A DNA stretch of 64,000 nucleotides from Planctomycetota bacterium (GCA_947444055.1 CANEYR010000012.1:1-64000), one strand, 5' to 3'. Positions 44,821 to 58,133 are shown, numbered from the stretch's first letter. The notes: a model not told the origin generated them from the sequence alone. Numbers and translations: made by a program.

Positions 44821-46689
44821 CTACCGCGCCGCGTTTGCCTGCGTGGGCTGCGGTCGCAGGTGCGTGGCAACGACTTCGTTGAGTCGCTGGCGCGAGATGG
44901 GCTTCGTCTCATAGCCCGAAGCACCCGCCGCCAAGCAGCGTTCGCGATCGTCCGCCAAGGCGTGCGCCGTCAACGACACGATCGGCACGTCGAAGCCCAG
45001 CGCGCGCAGTTCGCGGATCGCACTGATGCCGTCGAGCTCGGGCATTTGCAAGTCCATGATCACCAGATCGAAGGGCTGGCCATCGCGACTCGCGACCATG
45101 CGGTCGATGGCGATGCGCCCGTTGTCCGCCAACTCGACTTCGTGCCCGAGCTTGGTGATCATCGCCTTCAGCAGGTGTTGGTTGTCGCGGGCGTCGTCGA
45201 CGACCAGCACGCGGCCGCGCCCGCGGGCAGCGGCGGGCAAGGTCGGCGCGGCGGTGATGACCTTGTCGACCGGGATCTGGATGTCGATGCGGGTGCCGCG
45301 GCCCACGTTGCTCGCGATCGTCAGCTCGCCGCCCAGGCTGCGCGCGATTTCCTGGGTCATGTAGAGACCAAGACCCGAGCCGCCTTGTTGGCGTGTCAAC
45401 GATCCGTCCTCCTGGCGGAATGCACCAATGCCGCCTTCGAGGAAGGATGGCGCGATGCCGATGCCAGTGTCCGTCACCGTGATCAACAAGCGCTGGCCGC
45501 CCGCATCCGTCGACAGCTGCGCAGTCACTGCGACACTGCCCCTGCTGGTGAACTTGATCGCGTTGTCGACGATGTAGCTGACCATCTGTCGCAGCCGCGA
45601 CGGGTCGGTGCGCATCGTCATCGCGGCCAACGACACCGCGTTGACGCGCAACATGATCCCCTTCGCCGTGGCGGCTTCGGCGAAGCGAGAGCAGGTCGTC
45701 GCGATGATCTCGGCCGGTTGGCACGGTCGCTTCTCGATGAGCAGCGTGTTCGATTCGAGTTTCGCGAGGTCGAGCAGTTGATCCACGAGTGCCAACAGAT
45801 GCGTGCCATTGCGTTGGATGGCCGTCGCGGATGGTCGTTCGTCACCGTTGTCCGCGTCCTGTTCCGCCAACAGTTCCGCTTCGCCGAGAATGCTGGTCAG
45901 TGGCGTCCGCATCTCGTGGCTGACGTTGGCGAGGAACTGGCTCTTCAAGCGATCGAGTTCGAGCAGTTGCCGATTCTGCGCGGCAAGGGATGCATGGCTG
46001 TTGCGCAGGTTGACGCGCATTTCGTCGAGCGTGCGACCCAGGCGTCCGAGTTCGGTGCTGCCAAAGTGCGGCAGTGGCGCTTCTAGATCGCCGCTGCCAA
46101 GGCGTTGGGCCTGGGCGTCGAGTCGGCGAAGTGGTGTGACGACGAGTGCGCGCAAAGCGAACCACAGCACCGCACCGACGATGAGGAAGCCGAGGCTGGA
46201 ATGAAAGATCATGCGGACCGTGCGTTCCCGCAGTTCTGCCTGCCGCACGGTGGTGGTCAGTCCGACGTAGAACGTGCCGAGCTGTTCGCCGCCGGCCTCG
46301 ACCAGGATGGGTTCCCTGCTTAGGTACGTCGTTGCGTTCTGGATGGGCGAGGAACCGCGTGGGAACGCGGCCAGCGGTCTGCCGTCTGCCCTCACGACGA
46401 TGGCAAAAACGACTTCCTTGTCGCTGCGCACGAGGTCTTCGACTTGGTCCTCGAGCGCGGGTAGGTCCCCTGGAGGAACGACCTTGTCAGGGCAAGCGCT
46501 GGCGCCGTTCTTCGCCAGCGCGGTGCCCTTTTCGTGCAGGGCCGTGGGGATGTTGGCACGCGCATCGCGGTAGTCGATCCAGCCACCGATCGCACCCGAA
46601 GTACACGACACCGCCAGCAGGATCGCGACGATGCGTACGCCGAGAGTGCTCCGCCACGCCAGCCTGCCCATCGCTGCCGTCGAGCTCAC
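44821..46689 (-). CDS. Hybrid histidine kinase, third gene of the rhodanese-YidC-PEPS-PilZ operon
   Basis: The product is 622 residues from GTG 46689 (ATG 46671 is an alternative). Membrane helices at about 18-36 and 164-182 flank an extracytoplasmic sensor of ~125 residues without a recognised fold. A HAMP segment (about 183-235) leads to HisKA with H258 (VSHEMRTP), N-box N376, DTGIGIAP and GGSGLGL, then a receiver domain (about 492-610) with D546 (MDLQMPELDG). All catalytic residues are intact. It starts 4 bases after the PhnD-like binding protein, which may be its signal-loading partner. Confidence 0.9.
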   Translation of the reverse strand: MSSTAAMGRLAWRSTLGVRIVAILLAVSCTSGAIGGWIDYRDARANIPTALHEKGTALAKNGASACPDKVVPPGDLPALEDQVEDLVRSDKEVVFAIVVRADGRPLAAFPRGSSPIQNATTYLSREPILVEAGGEQLGTFYVGLTTTVRQAELRERTVRMIFHSSLGFLIVGAVLWFALRALVVTPLRRLDAQAQRLGSGDLEAPLPHFGSTELGRLGRTLDEMRVNLRNSHASLAAQNRQLLELDRLKSQFLANVSHEMRTPLTSILGEAELLAEQDADNGDERPSATAIQRNGTHLLALVDQLLDLAKLESNTLLIEKRPCQPAEIIATTCSRFAEAATAKGIMLRVNAVSLAAMTMRTDPSRLRQMVSYIVDNAIKFTSRGSVAVTAQLSTDAGGQRLLITVTDTGIGIAPSFLEGGIGAFRQEDGSLTRQQGGSGLGLYMTQEIARSLGGELTIASNVGRGTRIDIQIPVDKVITAAPTLPAAARGRGRVLVVDDARDNQHLLKAMITKLGHEVELADNGRIAIDRMVASRDGQPFDLVIMDLQMPELDGISAIRELRALGFDVPIVSLTAHALADDRERCLAAGASGYETKPISRQRLNEVVATHLRPQPTQANAAR

Positions 46690-46693
46690 CGTC

Positions 46694-47599
46694 TCATCCC
46701 TTGAACGGCGTCGGTGCGGGTGCAGGTTCCTTCGCCGGCATCGGCTCGGGCTTGGCCTCTGGCCCAAACTTCTCGGCCTTCTCCATGCCTTGGCGCACGA
46801 AGTCGTAGTCGCCGTCGCGGGTGGTCGCGAATCCGGGCACCTTGAGGGCCTTCAGCGCTGCGGCATTGTCGAGCTTCATCAGGCTCGCCGTCAGTGCCGT
46901 CGTGATCTTCGGATCGAGCCCAGCGCGGGCTAACCAAGGCTTCGGCGCGTTGTTGAACGGATGCAGCACCCGCAGCTTGTGCGTCGCCTTGTCGTTGAGT
47001 TCGGTGAACGTGTCCTTGTGCACGGCGCCGGCATCATGGTCGCCGATCTCGACCGACTTGAAGACCACGTCGTGGCGATCGAGGAACGCGTGCGACGTCA
47101 GGTTGTGGGCGAACACGCCAGCCTGCGCCAATTCGGCCTGCGACAGGTAGCGGCCGATCGTCGACTGGCTGTCGCCAAACGCGAAGCGCTTGCCGATCAA
47201 GTCACTGAGTTGCTTGATGGGGCTGTCGGCGCGTACCACGATCAGACCGACCCCGTTGGAGTCTTCGCGTTCGGCCGCGAGCAGCTCGATCTGCGGATTG
47301 CGCCGCTTGGCAAGTACGTACGACGACGGTCCGAATCGCACGATGTCGACTTTGCCCGTGACGAATTGCTCAAGGGACTCTTCATAGGTCTTGGTGACCT
47401 GCAGCTCGACGATCGCTTCGGCGCCAAGTTGCGCGGTGAGCAACCTGGAGAGCTCGACGGTCACCGGTTGGAACTGCTTCCAGACTTCGGTCGGCTTTTT
47501 GAACGAGTAGATGCCGAGCGATATGCGAGTAGGTGACTGGGCGATGGTCGGGACCGCGACCAACAGCGCAATGGCGGCGCCAAGTGAGGTTCGGAGCAT
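46694..47599 (-). CDS. PhnD-like periplasmic substrate-binding protein
   Basis: The 301-residue protein has a signal peptide (about 1-20). It is the phosphate/phosphite/phosphonate-binding type: RISLGIYSF at the start, GKVDIVRFGPSSYVLAKRRNP (binding cleft), GLIVVRADSPIKQLSDLIGKRFAFGDSQST and HDAGAVHKDTF follow the PhnD pattern. The end is Pro/Ala/Glu-rich. No ABC permease or ATPase is present, so it probably works as a sensor subunit with the kinase 4 bases downstream rather than as a transporter component. The ligand is unknown; a phosphorus oxyanion is the family default. Confidence 0.83.
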   Translation of the reverse strand: MLRTSLGAAIALLVAVPTIAQSPTRISLGIYSFKKPTEVWKQFQPVTVELSRLLTAQLGAEAIVELQVTKTYEESLEQFVTGKVDIVRFGPSSYVLAKRRNPQIELLAAEREDSNGVGLIVVRADSPIKQLSDLIGKRFAFGDSQSTIGRYLSQAELAQAGVFAHNLTSHAFLDRHDVVFKSVEIGDHDAGAVHKDTFTELNDKATHKLRVLHPFNNAPKPWLARAGLDPKITTALTASLMKLDNAAALKALKVPGFATTRDGDYDFVRQGMEKAEKFGPEAKPEPMPAKEPAPAPTPFKG

Positions 47600-47606
47600 G
47601 GGCCGC

Positions 47607-51770
<4,164 letters not shown>

Positions 51771-51790
51771 AGGTGCACCTCGTGCTGGCG

Positions 51791-51812
51791 GAATCCCCGC
51801 CTTGACGGATTC
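51791..51812. promoter_or_regulatory. Inverted repeat ahead of the giant fusion gene
   Basis: GAATCC (51791-51796) and GGATTC (51807-51812) are a perfect inverted repeat ten bases apart, starting 21 bases upstream of the GTG start at 51770. It could be an operator or a leader hairpin controlling the three-gene operon. Confidence 0.35.
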
Positions 51813-51873
51813 TTAACCGCAATCTCAAAAATCCTGCGCCGCCGCCCGGTGCCGGGGCAACCAGCCCTGCGAC

Positions 51874-53430
51874 TCAGCCGATCTTCTCGCTGATCGTCTT
51901 CGCCTGCAGGAATTGCATCAGGTAGTCCGGGCCGCCGGCCTTGCTGTCCGTGCCCGACATGTTGAAACCACCGAATGGGTGCGCGCCGACCAGGGCCCCG
52001 GTGCACTTGCGATTGATGTAGAAGTTGCCGACGTGGAAGCGCTGCCGCGCGTCGGTCTTGTGCTGCTCGTTGGTGGTGAAGACGGATCCCGTCAGGCCGT
52101 ACTCGGTGTTGTTGGCAACCGCGAGGCCTTCCTCGAAGTCCTTCACTTTGATGATGGCGAGCACCGGGCCGAAGATCTCCTCGAGCGCGATCGTGGCGGT
52201 GGGCTTCACGTCCGCGAACACCGTCGGCTTCACGAAGTGGCCGGTCTTGGGGCCCTCGCCGCCGCCGACCAGCAAGCGACTCTCCTTCTTGCCGGTTGCG
52301 ATGTACTCGAGGGTCTTCTTCTTGGCGGTGCCATCGACCATCGGGCCGAAGGCGTTGGTGCGCTCGCTAGGGTGGCCCATCTTGATCGCTTCGACCTTCG
52401 GCACAATGCGCCGCAGGAATTCGTCGTAGACATCTTGGTGCACGATCGCGCGGCTGCACGCGGAGCACTTCTGCCCCTGGTAGCCAAACGCCGACGCGAC
52501 GACGGCGTCGACAGCCTTCTCGAGGTCGCATTCCTTGTCGACCAAGATGCTGTCCTTGCCGCCCATTTCGGCGACTAGGCGCTTCATCCAGATCTGGCCT
52601 GGCTGCGTCTTCGATGACTGCTCGAAGATCCACAAGCCAACGTCGCGGCTGCCGGTGAACGAGATGAAGCGCGTCAGCTTGTGCTGCACGCAGGCGCCGC
52701 CGATCTCACTGCCAGGGCCGGTGATGAAGTGCAGCACGTTCTTGGGCAGGCCGCATTCGTACATCAGCTGCACCCACATCGCCGCGATCGTCGGCGACTG
52801 GCTCGCGGGTTTGACGACGACCGTGTTGCCCGCAAGCAGCGCTGCCGACGCCATGCCCGCCATGATCGCCAGCGGGAAGTTCCACGGCGGGATGATCACG
52901 CCCACGCCGAGCGGGATGTAGATCATCTGGTTCTTCTCGCCGCGCACCGGCGTCACCGGCTGTGGCTCCGCCATGCGCAGCATCTGGCCGGCGTAGTACT
53001 CGAGGAAGTCGATGGCTTCGGCGGTGTCGGCATCGGCTTCGGCCCACGACTTGCCAACTTCAAAGCAGAGCAGTGCCGAGAACTCGTGCTTGCGTTCGCG
53101 CAGCTTCTGCGCCGCCAGCATGAAAATGTTCACGCGGTGGTTGGCGGTGGTCGCCGCCCACGCCGGGAACGCCGCGTGTGCTTTTTCGACGGCGAGCGTC
53201 GCTTCGTTGGCCGACAACTTTTGGAACGTGCCGATCTTGCGCGTGACCTCGCCGGGATCGAAGACGTCGAACGTCGCTTTGCCGCGCACTTCTTCGCCGT
53301 TGATCCAGCACGGCCAGGTGCGGCCGAGCACTTCCTTCTGCACTTTCGTCAGCGCCTGTTGAAAGGCTTGTTGGTTTTGGGGCTGCGTGAAATCGGTGAA
53401 CGGTTCGTTGTGAAATTCTGGCAGCTGCAC
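51874..53430 (-). CDS. Delta-1-pyrroline-5-carboxylate (glutamate semialdehyde) dehydrogenase
   Basis: The 518-residue aldehyde dehydrogenase is of the RocA/PruA type; it oxidises glutamate semialdehyde to glutamate with NAD+ in proline and arginine breakdown. Landmarks: IPLGVGVIIPPWNFPLAI, EMGGKDSI (general base Glu region) and GYQGQKCSACSR with the catalytic Cys near residue 321. The N-terminal leader of ~45 residues is typical. There is no PutA domain and no proline dehydrogenase in the window. A strong hairpin (53494-53531) lies 64 bases upstream. Confidence 0.92.
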   Translation of the reverse strand: MQLPEFHNEPFTDFTQPQNQQAFQQALTKVQKEVLGRTWPCWINGEEVRGKATFDVFDPGEVTRKIGTFQKLSANEATLAVEKAHAAFPAWAATTANHRVNIFMLAAQKLRERKHEFSALLCFEVGKSWAEADADTAEAIDFLEYYAGQMLRMAEPQPVTPVRGEKNQMIYIPLGVGVIIPPWNFPLAIMAGMASAALLAGNTVVVKPASQSPTIAAMWVQLMYECGLPKNVLHFITGPGSEIGGACVQHKLTRFISFTGSRDVGLWIFEQSSKTQPGQIWMKRLVAEMGGKDSILVDKECDLEKAVDAVVASAFGYQGQKCSACSRAIVHQDVYDEFLRRIVPKVEAIKMGHPSERTNAFGPMVDGTAKKKTLEYIATGKKESRLLVGGGEGPKTGHFVKPTVFADVKPTATIALEEIFGPVLAIIKVKDFEEGLAVANNTEYGLTGSVFTTNEQHKTDARQRFHVGNFYINRKCTGALVGAHPFGGFNMSGTDSKAGGPDYLMQFLQAKTISEKIG

Positions 53431-53493
53431 GGCCGCGTCCTCTTGCGAAACGGAGGGGGAAGGCCGCCAGGATGCGGAGACGCCACAAAGAAC

Positions 53494-53531
53494 GCAAGCG
53501 ACCTGCCAGGGGTGACTGGCAGGCCGCTTGC
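53494..53531 (-). terminator. Long hairpin between the zinc-ribbon gene and the dehydrogenase gene
   Basis: GCAAGCG-A-CCTGCCAG pairs with CTGGCAGG-C-CGCTTGC across a GGGTGA loop: a 15-bp stem with one internal mismatch. On the minus strand it is followed by GTTCTTTG, a partial T-tract. It should end the zinc-ribbon transcript, or act as an attenuator in the dehydrogenase leader. Confidence 0.7.
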
Positions 53532-53614
53532 GGGGATCAGGGTTACGTCGAGCGGGAGAGTTGTCGGATCAGCAGGGGGGGCAGGCGGGGTTCAGCTTCT
53601 GGAGCAGGCGGGGT

Positions 53615-53893
53615 TCACGAGGCTTGCCACTTGTGGCGCTGCACGGTCTCACCGAACTTGGAGCCGTCATCGCGGTTGAACAGGCGGACGCGGCCGCCGC
53701 AGGTCACACAGTAGCTGTGGTTCACACTCATCAGGAACCGCACGTAGCCGTTGCAGGCTTCGCACCACTTGGCCTCGGTGTAGAACTCGGTGTTGCTCGT
53801 CGTCGGGACAGTCGTGTTGTGCGGTGCGTTGGTCACGCCACTGAAGAGCAACAGACTTGCCAAGTAACGCCGGTTGCGTTGGTTGTCCGCCAA
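53615..53893 (-). CDS. Small zinc-ribbon protein
   Basis: The 92-residue protein starts from TTG 53893. Two CxxC pairs (C44/C47 in CEAC and C62/C65 in CVTC) are spaced like a four-Cys zinc ribbon. The N-terminal third is hydrophobic-to-polar and could be an export signal or weak membrane segment (LASLLLFSGV). I do not recognise the family. It is upstream of the dehydrogenase on the same strand but separated by a terminator-like hairpin. Confidence 0.65.
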   Translation of the reverse strand: MADNQRNRRYLASLLLFSGVTNAPHNTTVPTTSNTEFYTEAKWCEACNGYVRFLMSVNHSYCVTCGGRVRLFNRDDGSKFGETVQRHKWQAS

Positions 53894-54078
53894 GCGGCCT
53901 TGGCATCGTCGGGGAAACCTCAGGCCGGTGACGCGCCGCCGCGACGTGACGGTGGGCGCTGGTCCAAGGAATCAGACTGCCGTCAGTGTTTGAACTCCGT
54001 GCATGGTGCGCACAGGGGCCATTGCATGGGCGCTAGCGATGGCAGTCTTGTTGGTGCGACGGTCGCATTCTCCGCGCG

Positions 54079-55515
54079 TCACTTCGACACGGGTGCTTTC
54101 GGCGGCAGAGCCTGTTCGAAGAACGCGAACACGTCCGGCAGCGCGAACTGCACGATGGCGAGGTGTTCGACGTCGGTGTACTCGTGCCACGTCGCCTTGG
54201 CCCCGACCTTGACGAGTGCCTTCTGCAGCGCGAGCGCACCGCTGCGGCCAAAGTCGCGTTCGCCAGCACCGACGAAGAACGGTCGCCCTTGCAGGCCAAT
54301 CCCCTTGCCGATGCTGCCGCCGCCGCCGAGCATCGCCACGGCGGTGAAGCGCGAAGGCGCGCGCGCCGCGGTGGCTGCCGCCTGTCCAGCTCCCATCGAG
54401 TGGCCAACTAGCAACACCCGCTCTGGATCGATCGGCCAGCGCGCAGCAAGCGCATCGATCAGCTGTGGCGCGTCGTAGTTCCCGAACAGCTCGCTGCGCG
54501 GAGCGACCAGATACCAGCCGCGCGCTTGGCACAGTTCGACGATCGCTCCCGCACCGTAGCTGTCGAAGAACATGTTCTCGGAACCGCCGGCGCCGTGCAT
54601 CGCGATGACCAGCGGGCGCTTCGCGTTGGCATTGGTGTCGGGCGGCACCAATAGGCGCACGGCGACAGAGCTGCGGCGCAACGGCACCCGCAGCCAGTGT
54701 TCGCCGGGGCGCTGCGGCCCGAAGAACATCTCGCCCTTGGCGCTTGCTGCCAGCATTGCTTCGGCGTCGGCGAGCAAGCGGCTACCGGGCAACACCGTCT
54801 CCTCCGGCCGCGGCTTCATCATGGCGCTCAGCATGTGCGCGAGCATCGGTGCGGTGGCGGCTTCGAGGCTGTCGTTCGCGGGCTTCTCTTCCGTCAATCC
54901 TGCCAACTCGTCGAGTCGCGACGCCAGATCGTTCGCCAGTGACAAACCCTGGCTTCGCTGCTGCAGCACGCGGTCGCCGACCCGCAGTGTCCACATCAGC
55001 ACACGATCGCCGACGGCGGCGTCGCGCAGCGGCAGTTCGCCGATGAACGGCAGGGCGCGCACGGGAGCACTGACCAATGGCGCCGCGGAGCCATCGAGCG
55101 CGACGTCGAGCACCAGGCCTTCGGGGCACGTCGCCTCGGTTGCGAACGCCGCGCGCAGCGTGAATCCGACCGAGCCCGCGTGCGGGTTGACTAGCCGCGC
55201 CGACATTGCCAGCTGCAGGCTGCGTGCGAACGTCGTCTCGGCGTCGGGCGGTGCTGGCAGCAGGCGTCGGTCGGCCGCGTCGATCGCGCGCGCAACCGCT
55301 TGCAGATCGAGGCGGAAGAAGGCTTGCACGGCGCGATCGAGTTCGCGCAACGAAGCCGCGATGCGTTCCTTGTCGGTGCTGGTAGCGAGTCGCGTCTCGA
55401 AAGCGCGCAGCCGCAGGCCGAGTTCGTAGCGGTCGAGCTGGGCTGGGGCGGATGTAGCTAGCGTGATGCAGACGAAGGCGGTTACGAACGAGTGGTGCAT
55501 CAGTGGGGGCTTCAT
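54079..55515 (-). CDS. Secreted alpha/beta-hydrolase (esterase-type)
   Basis: The product is 478 residues with a signal peptide (about 1-26; MKPPLMHHSFVTAFV, cleavage near SAPAQ). The N-terminal half is helical; the hydrolase domain covers about 270-475. The oxyanion region is HGAGGSENMF, the nucleophile Ser near residue 373 in GHSMGAGQ, the acid probably in GAGERDFG and the base His in DVEHLAIV. It resembles carbohydrate or polyhydroxybutyrate-type esterases of the feruloyl esterase/PHB depolymerase group, but the substrate is not clear. Confidence 0.82.
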   Translation of the reverse strand: MKPPLMHHSFVTAFVCITLATSAPAQLDRYELGLRLRAFETRLATSTDKERIAASLRELDRAVQAFFRLDLQAVARAIDAADRRLLPAPPDAETTFARSLQLAMSARLVNPHAGSVGFTLRAAFATEATCPEGLVLDVALDGSAAPLVSAPVRALPFIGELPLRDAAVGDRVLMWTLRVGDRVLQQRSQGLSLANDLASRLDELAGLTEEKPANDSLEAATAPMLAHMLSAMMKPRPEETVLPGSRLLADAEAMLAASAKGEMFFGPQRPGEHWLRVPLRRSSVAVRLLVPPDTNANAKRPLVIAMHGAGGSENMFFDSYGAGAIVELCQARGWYLVAPRSELFGNYDAPQLIDALAARWPIDPERVLLVGHSMGAGQAAATAARAPSRFTAVAMLGGGGSIGKGIGLQGRPFFVGAGERDFGRSGALALQKALVKVGAKATWHEYTDVEHLAIVQFALPDVFAFFEQALPPKAPVSK

Positions 55516-55607
55516 CAGAGACAGTGAGAGGGAACGGCAGGGTTAGACAGCGGAGTAGCGATCCGGCCCTTGCTTGTTGCAGAGAGAACAGTAACCAAGC
55601 CTTTCCT

Positions 55608-56033
55608 ATGCGAATTCCTACAGGGGTCTTCCTGACTTCTTGCTTGCTGTTGGCCGCGTGCGGTGACCAAGCCATCGCCGCTGCTGCTGAGGCCAAGGGC
55701 TGGCTCGGCCAAGCGAGCGATGCCGCCAAGAAACTCGGCTCCTTCGAGCAGGCCAAGACGATGTTCAGCGACCTTAGTAAGTCGCTCGGCGGCATCGCGG
55801 ATGGGGCGACGGCCGAGCAGGCCAAGGTGCAGTTGGCGGCGCTCGTCACGTCGCTGAAGAGCCAGGTTGGCGATGGCGGCATCGCCAAGTGGACGTCGAG
55901 CCTCGGTGGCGCCGGTGACGGGTTGGTCAAAGCGGCGATGGATCAGATCGGCAAGCTGCGCAGCAACCCTGACGTGCAGAAGGTTGTCGGCCCCGTGCTT
56001 GAACAACTGCAGGGATTGCTCAGCGCGAAGTGA
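55608..56033 (+). CDS. Small alpha-helical lipoprotein
   Basis: The product is 141 residues. Lipobox LAAC at 15-18. The mature part is almost all helix, Ala/Gly/Lys-rich, with no Cys and amphipathic repeats (AKKLGSFEQAKTMFSDLSKSL; QAKVQLAALVTSLKSQVG). It could be a coiled-coil periplasmic protein. Its end overlaps queG by 14 bases, convergently. Confidence 0.7.
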   Translation: MRIPTGVFLTSCLLLAACGDQAIAAAAEAKGWLGQASDAAKKLGSFEQAKTMFSDLSKSLGGIADGATAEQAKVQLAALVTSLKSQVGDGGIAKWTSSLGGAGDGLVKAAMDQIGKLRSNPDVQKVVGPVLEQLQGLLSAK

Positions 56034-57159
56034 TCGCCGCGTCGATTTCGTCTTGCACACGTTCATCGACCTCGTGCGTGCGCGCGTTGGCAAGATCGGG
56101 ATGTCGGGGGTCGATGCGGCCGATCGCCCAGGCCGCGTGACCGCGCACGATCGGATCGGGATCGCGCAGAGCGGTGGTGAGTGCCGGCAGCGCCGCGTCG
56201 TCGCCGCGATTGCCGAGCACGATGGCGGCGTTGCGACGCATGCCGGAACGAGTTGCCCGCCGCATCGCCGTGCCGACAAACTCCGCCTCGTAGCGGGCCT
56301 CATCCATGCTCAACACGTCGACTAGCGTCCATGTTTGCACGACGCGGTGCGGCTGCAGTTCCTTGGGGCGATGCAGGCCAAGCACGTCGACTCGCTCGCT
56401 GCGTTTGGTGAATGGACACACTTCCAAGCAGATGTCACAACCGAACAGCCACTCGCCTTGCGCCGCGCGCAGTTCCTTGGCGATGAAGCCACGTTGCTCG
56501 ATGGTCGTGTAGCTGAGGCATCGTCGGGCATCGACTTGGAACGGTGCAACGATGGCGCCAGTCGGGCAGGCATCGAGGCACGCCGTGCAGGTGCCGCAGG
56601 TGCCGGCAGCAGGCGCATCGGGCGGCAAGTCTTCGCCGGTTAGCAATTCGGCGAGTTGCAGGTAGGGGCCGTGCGTGGGGGAGATCACCATCGCGCTCTT
56701 GGCGAGGAAGCCGATGCCGGACTGCACCGCCAGCGCGCGCTCGAGCACCGGCACCGCGTCGGTGCCACCGTTCATCGAACCGCGCGGGAGGCCCGCCGCT
56801 TCGAGTCGTTCGCGCAGCGTGAACACACGTTCGCGCAGCCAGCGATGGTAGTCGCGGCCGGTGGCGTAGCGGGCGACACGGCCGCCGCCCGGCAGTTCTC
56901 CCGCAGGCCCGCCATAGTCGACCGCGAGGGAGATCGACGATCGCACGCCTGCTCGCCAAGACGATGGATCGAGGATGCGCTGCTGGTTGGCCTCTAGGTA
57001 CTGCATCTCACCGTGCCGTCCGGCGGCGAGCCACCGCAGGAAGTGGTCGCCGTGCTCGCCCGGATCGGCGGGGCCAAACCGCACGAGATCGAAGCCGGTG
57101 GCGAGAGCGATGCTGCGGATCGTGTCCGGAGAAAGGTGCGTCACTTCAGTTCGCCGCAT
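56020..57159 (-). CDS. queG: Epoxyqueuosine reductase
   Basis: The 379-residue cobalamin- and Fe-S-dependent enzyme reduces epoxyqueuosine in tRNA to queuosine. Two [4Fe-4S] motifs are visible: CGTCTACLDACPTGAI and CDICLEVCPF. The DUF1730-type N-terminal domain (FDLVRFGPAD, DYHRWLRERV) and a C-terminal HEAT-like repeat region (RSGMRRNAAIVLGNRGDDAALPAL) match QueG. The start MRRTEVTHLSP at 57159 is chosen. It completes the queuosine step after QueA, which is elsewhere in the window. Confidence 0.96.
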   Translation of the reverse strand: MRRTEVTHLSPDTIRSIALATGFDLVRFGPADPGEHGDHFLRWLAAGRHGEMQYLEANQQRILDPSSWRAGVRSSISLAVDYGGPAGELPGGGRVARYATGRDYHRWLRERVFTLRERLEAAGLPRGSMNGGTDAVPVLERALAVQSGIGFLAKSAMVISPTHGPYLQLAELLTGEDLPPDAPAAGTCGTCTACLDACPTGAIVAPFQVDARRCLSYTTIEQRGFIAKELRAAQGEWLFGCDICLEVCPFTKRSERVDVLGLHRPKELQPHRVVQTWTLVDVLSMDEARYEAEFVGTAMRRATRSGMRRNAAIVLGNRGDDAALPALTTALRDPDPIVRGHAAWAIGRIDPRHPDLANARTHEVDERVQDEIDAAITSR

Positions 57160-57255
57160 GCTACCTGACCGCCTCAAGCGATCGACGGCAGGCGGTCGAT
57201 GCCCAACCTACCGGTGCCATGGAACATGCGTTCCTGTCCCGGAGGAAGCTGCGCC

Positions 57256-57996
57256 ATGACGACTGACCAACCGAGCCTTCTCGATCCATCGACTCTCGAG
57301 TACGTGCTGCCGGCACCGCCGCGCACCGCAGGTGAAGTGGTGGTCGTGGCTCCGCGCCGCGACCAGACCAGTCCTTGGCGCCGCGGCAGCGATGTCGCCC
57401 GTCAACTCGGCGATCGCTTCCTGGCGATGGCGGAGGGCCAGCAGCTGTTCGCCGCGGAATTGCGCGAGCGGTTACAGACCTTGGATCTGGCCGTTGCTGA
57501 CGCCTCGCGGGCGCAGCTGAAGGGCTCGATCCGCGACGTGCTGGCGGTGCTGGAGTGGAGTGAGGCAGTGCACGCCGACTTGGTGCGGGAGAGTCGCTTG
57601 GCGGCGAATGGCGCCGAACCGATTGACCTAGCCGACTTGTGCACCGAAGTGGCTGCGCAGGTGCGCACGGCCGAGCAGCCGATCTACGTGTCGGGAACGG
57701 CGCCGTTGTGGTGGGGGCCCGCGCCGGCGGTCGCCGAAATGGTGAAGCAGGCGCTACAGGTGGTTGCCGAGCGCTGCCAGGGGATCGGTGCCCGCAGCCT
57801 CGAAATCAGCGAAACCGGCGGCGGCGTTCGGCTTTGGGTAACGGGAACCGGCGAACCAGGCGACGCGATGGATGGTGACAGCATCGCCCGCTTTCGCCGG
57901 GCCGTCGAACAGGTCGGGGCCGCGGTCCAACCCGACGCGTTGGGTCCGGGTGGTGTTGGCATGGTGCTCACCTTGTCGCGCACGGCCACAGACTGA
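57256..57996 (+). CDS. Kinase-like protein lacking a phosphoacceptor histidine
   Basis: The 246-residue cytoplasmic protein has a strong ribosome-binding site (GGAGGAAG, 57241-57248, 7 bases before the ATG). The middle (about 80-125) is two helices like a HisKA dimerisation hairpin but without an H-box His. The end resembles an HATPase fold with a GPGGVGMVLTLSR G-box, but the N-box Asn is missing. It looks like a degenerate histidine-kinase-like protein, possibly a partner or decoy. It precedes the sigma-factor gene by 137 bases. Confidence 0.55.
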   Translation: MTTDQPSLLDPSTLEYVLPAPPRTAGEVVVVAPRRDQTSPWRRGSDVARQLGDRFLAMAEGQQLFAAELRERLQTLDLAVADASRAQLKGSIRDVLAVLEWSEAVHADLVRESRLAANGAEPIDLADLCTEVAAQVRTAEQPIYVSGTAPLWWGPAPAVAEMVKQALQVVAERCQGIGARSLEISETGGGVRLWVTGTGEPGDAMDGDSIARFRRAVEQVGAAVQPDALGPGGVGMVLTLSRTATD

Positions 57997-58133
57997 GGGG
58001 GCGACCCGGCGCTCCGAAATTCTAGGTGCCGTGGTGTCTTTCCCTGTTACTTCCCAGACACACATGGCTATGGCAAGATGACCGGTGTTGTGTGGCCGGT
58101 CCGTGGAACGGATCGACCCCCGCCCGTCTTGCC

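Noticed and set aside
53974-54048. A tRNA gene of about 75 bases with an 8-bp acceptor-like stem
   Set aside because: No D-arm GG, no T-arm consensus around TTCAAAC and no pairing of the arm; neither strand folds as a cloverleaf.
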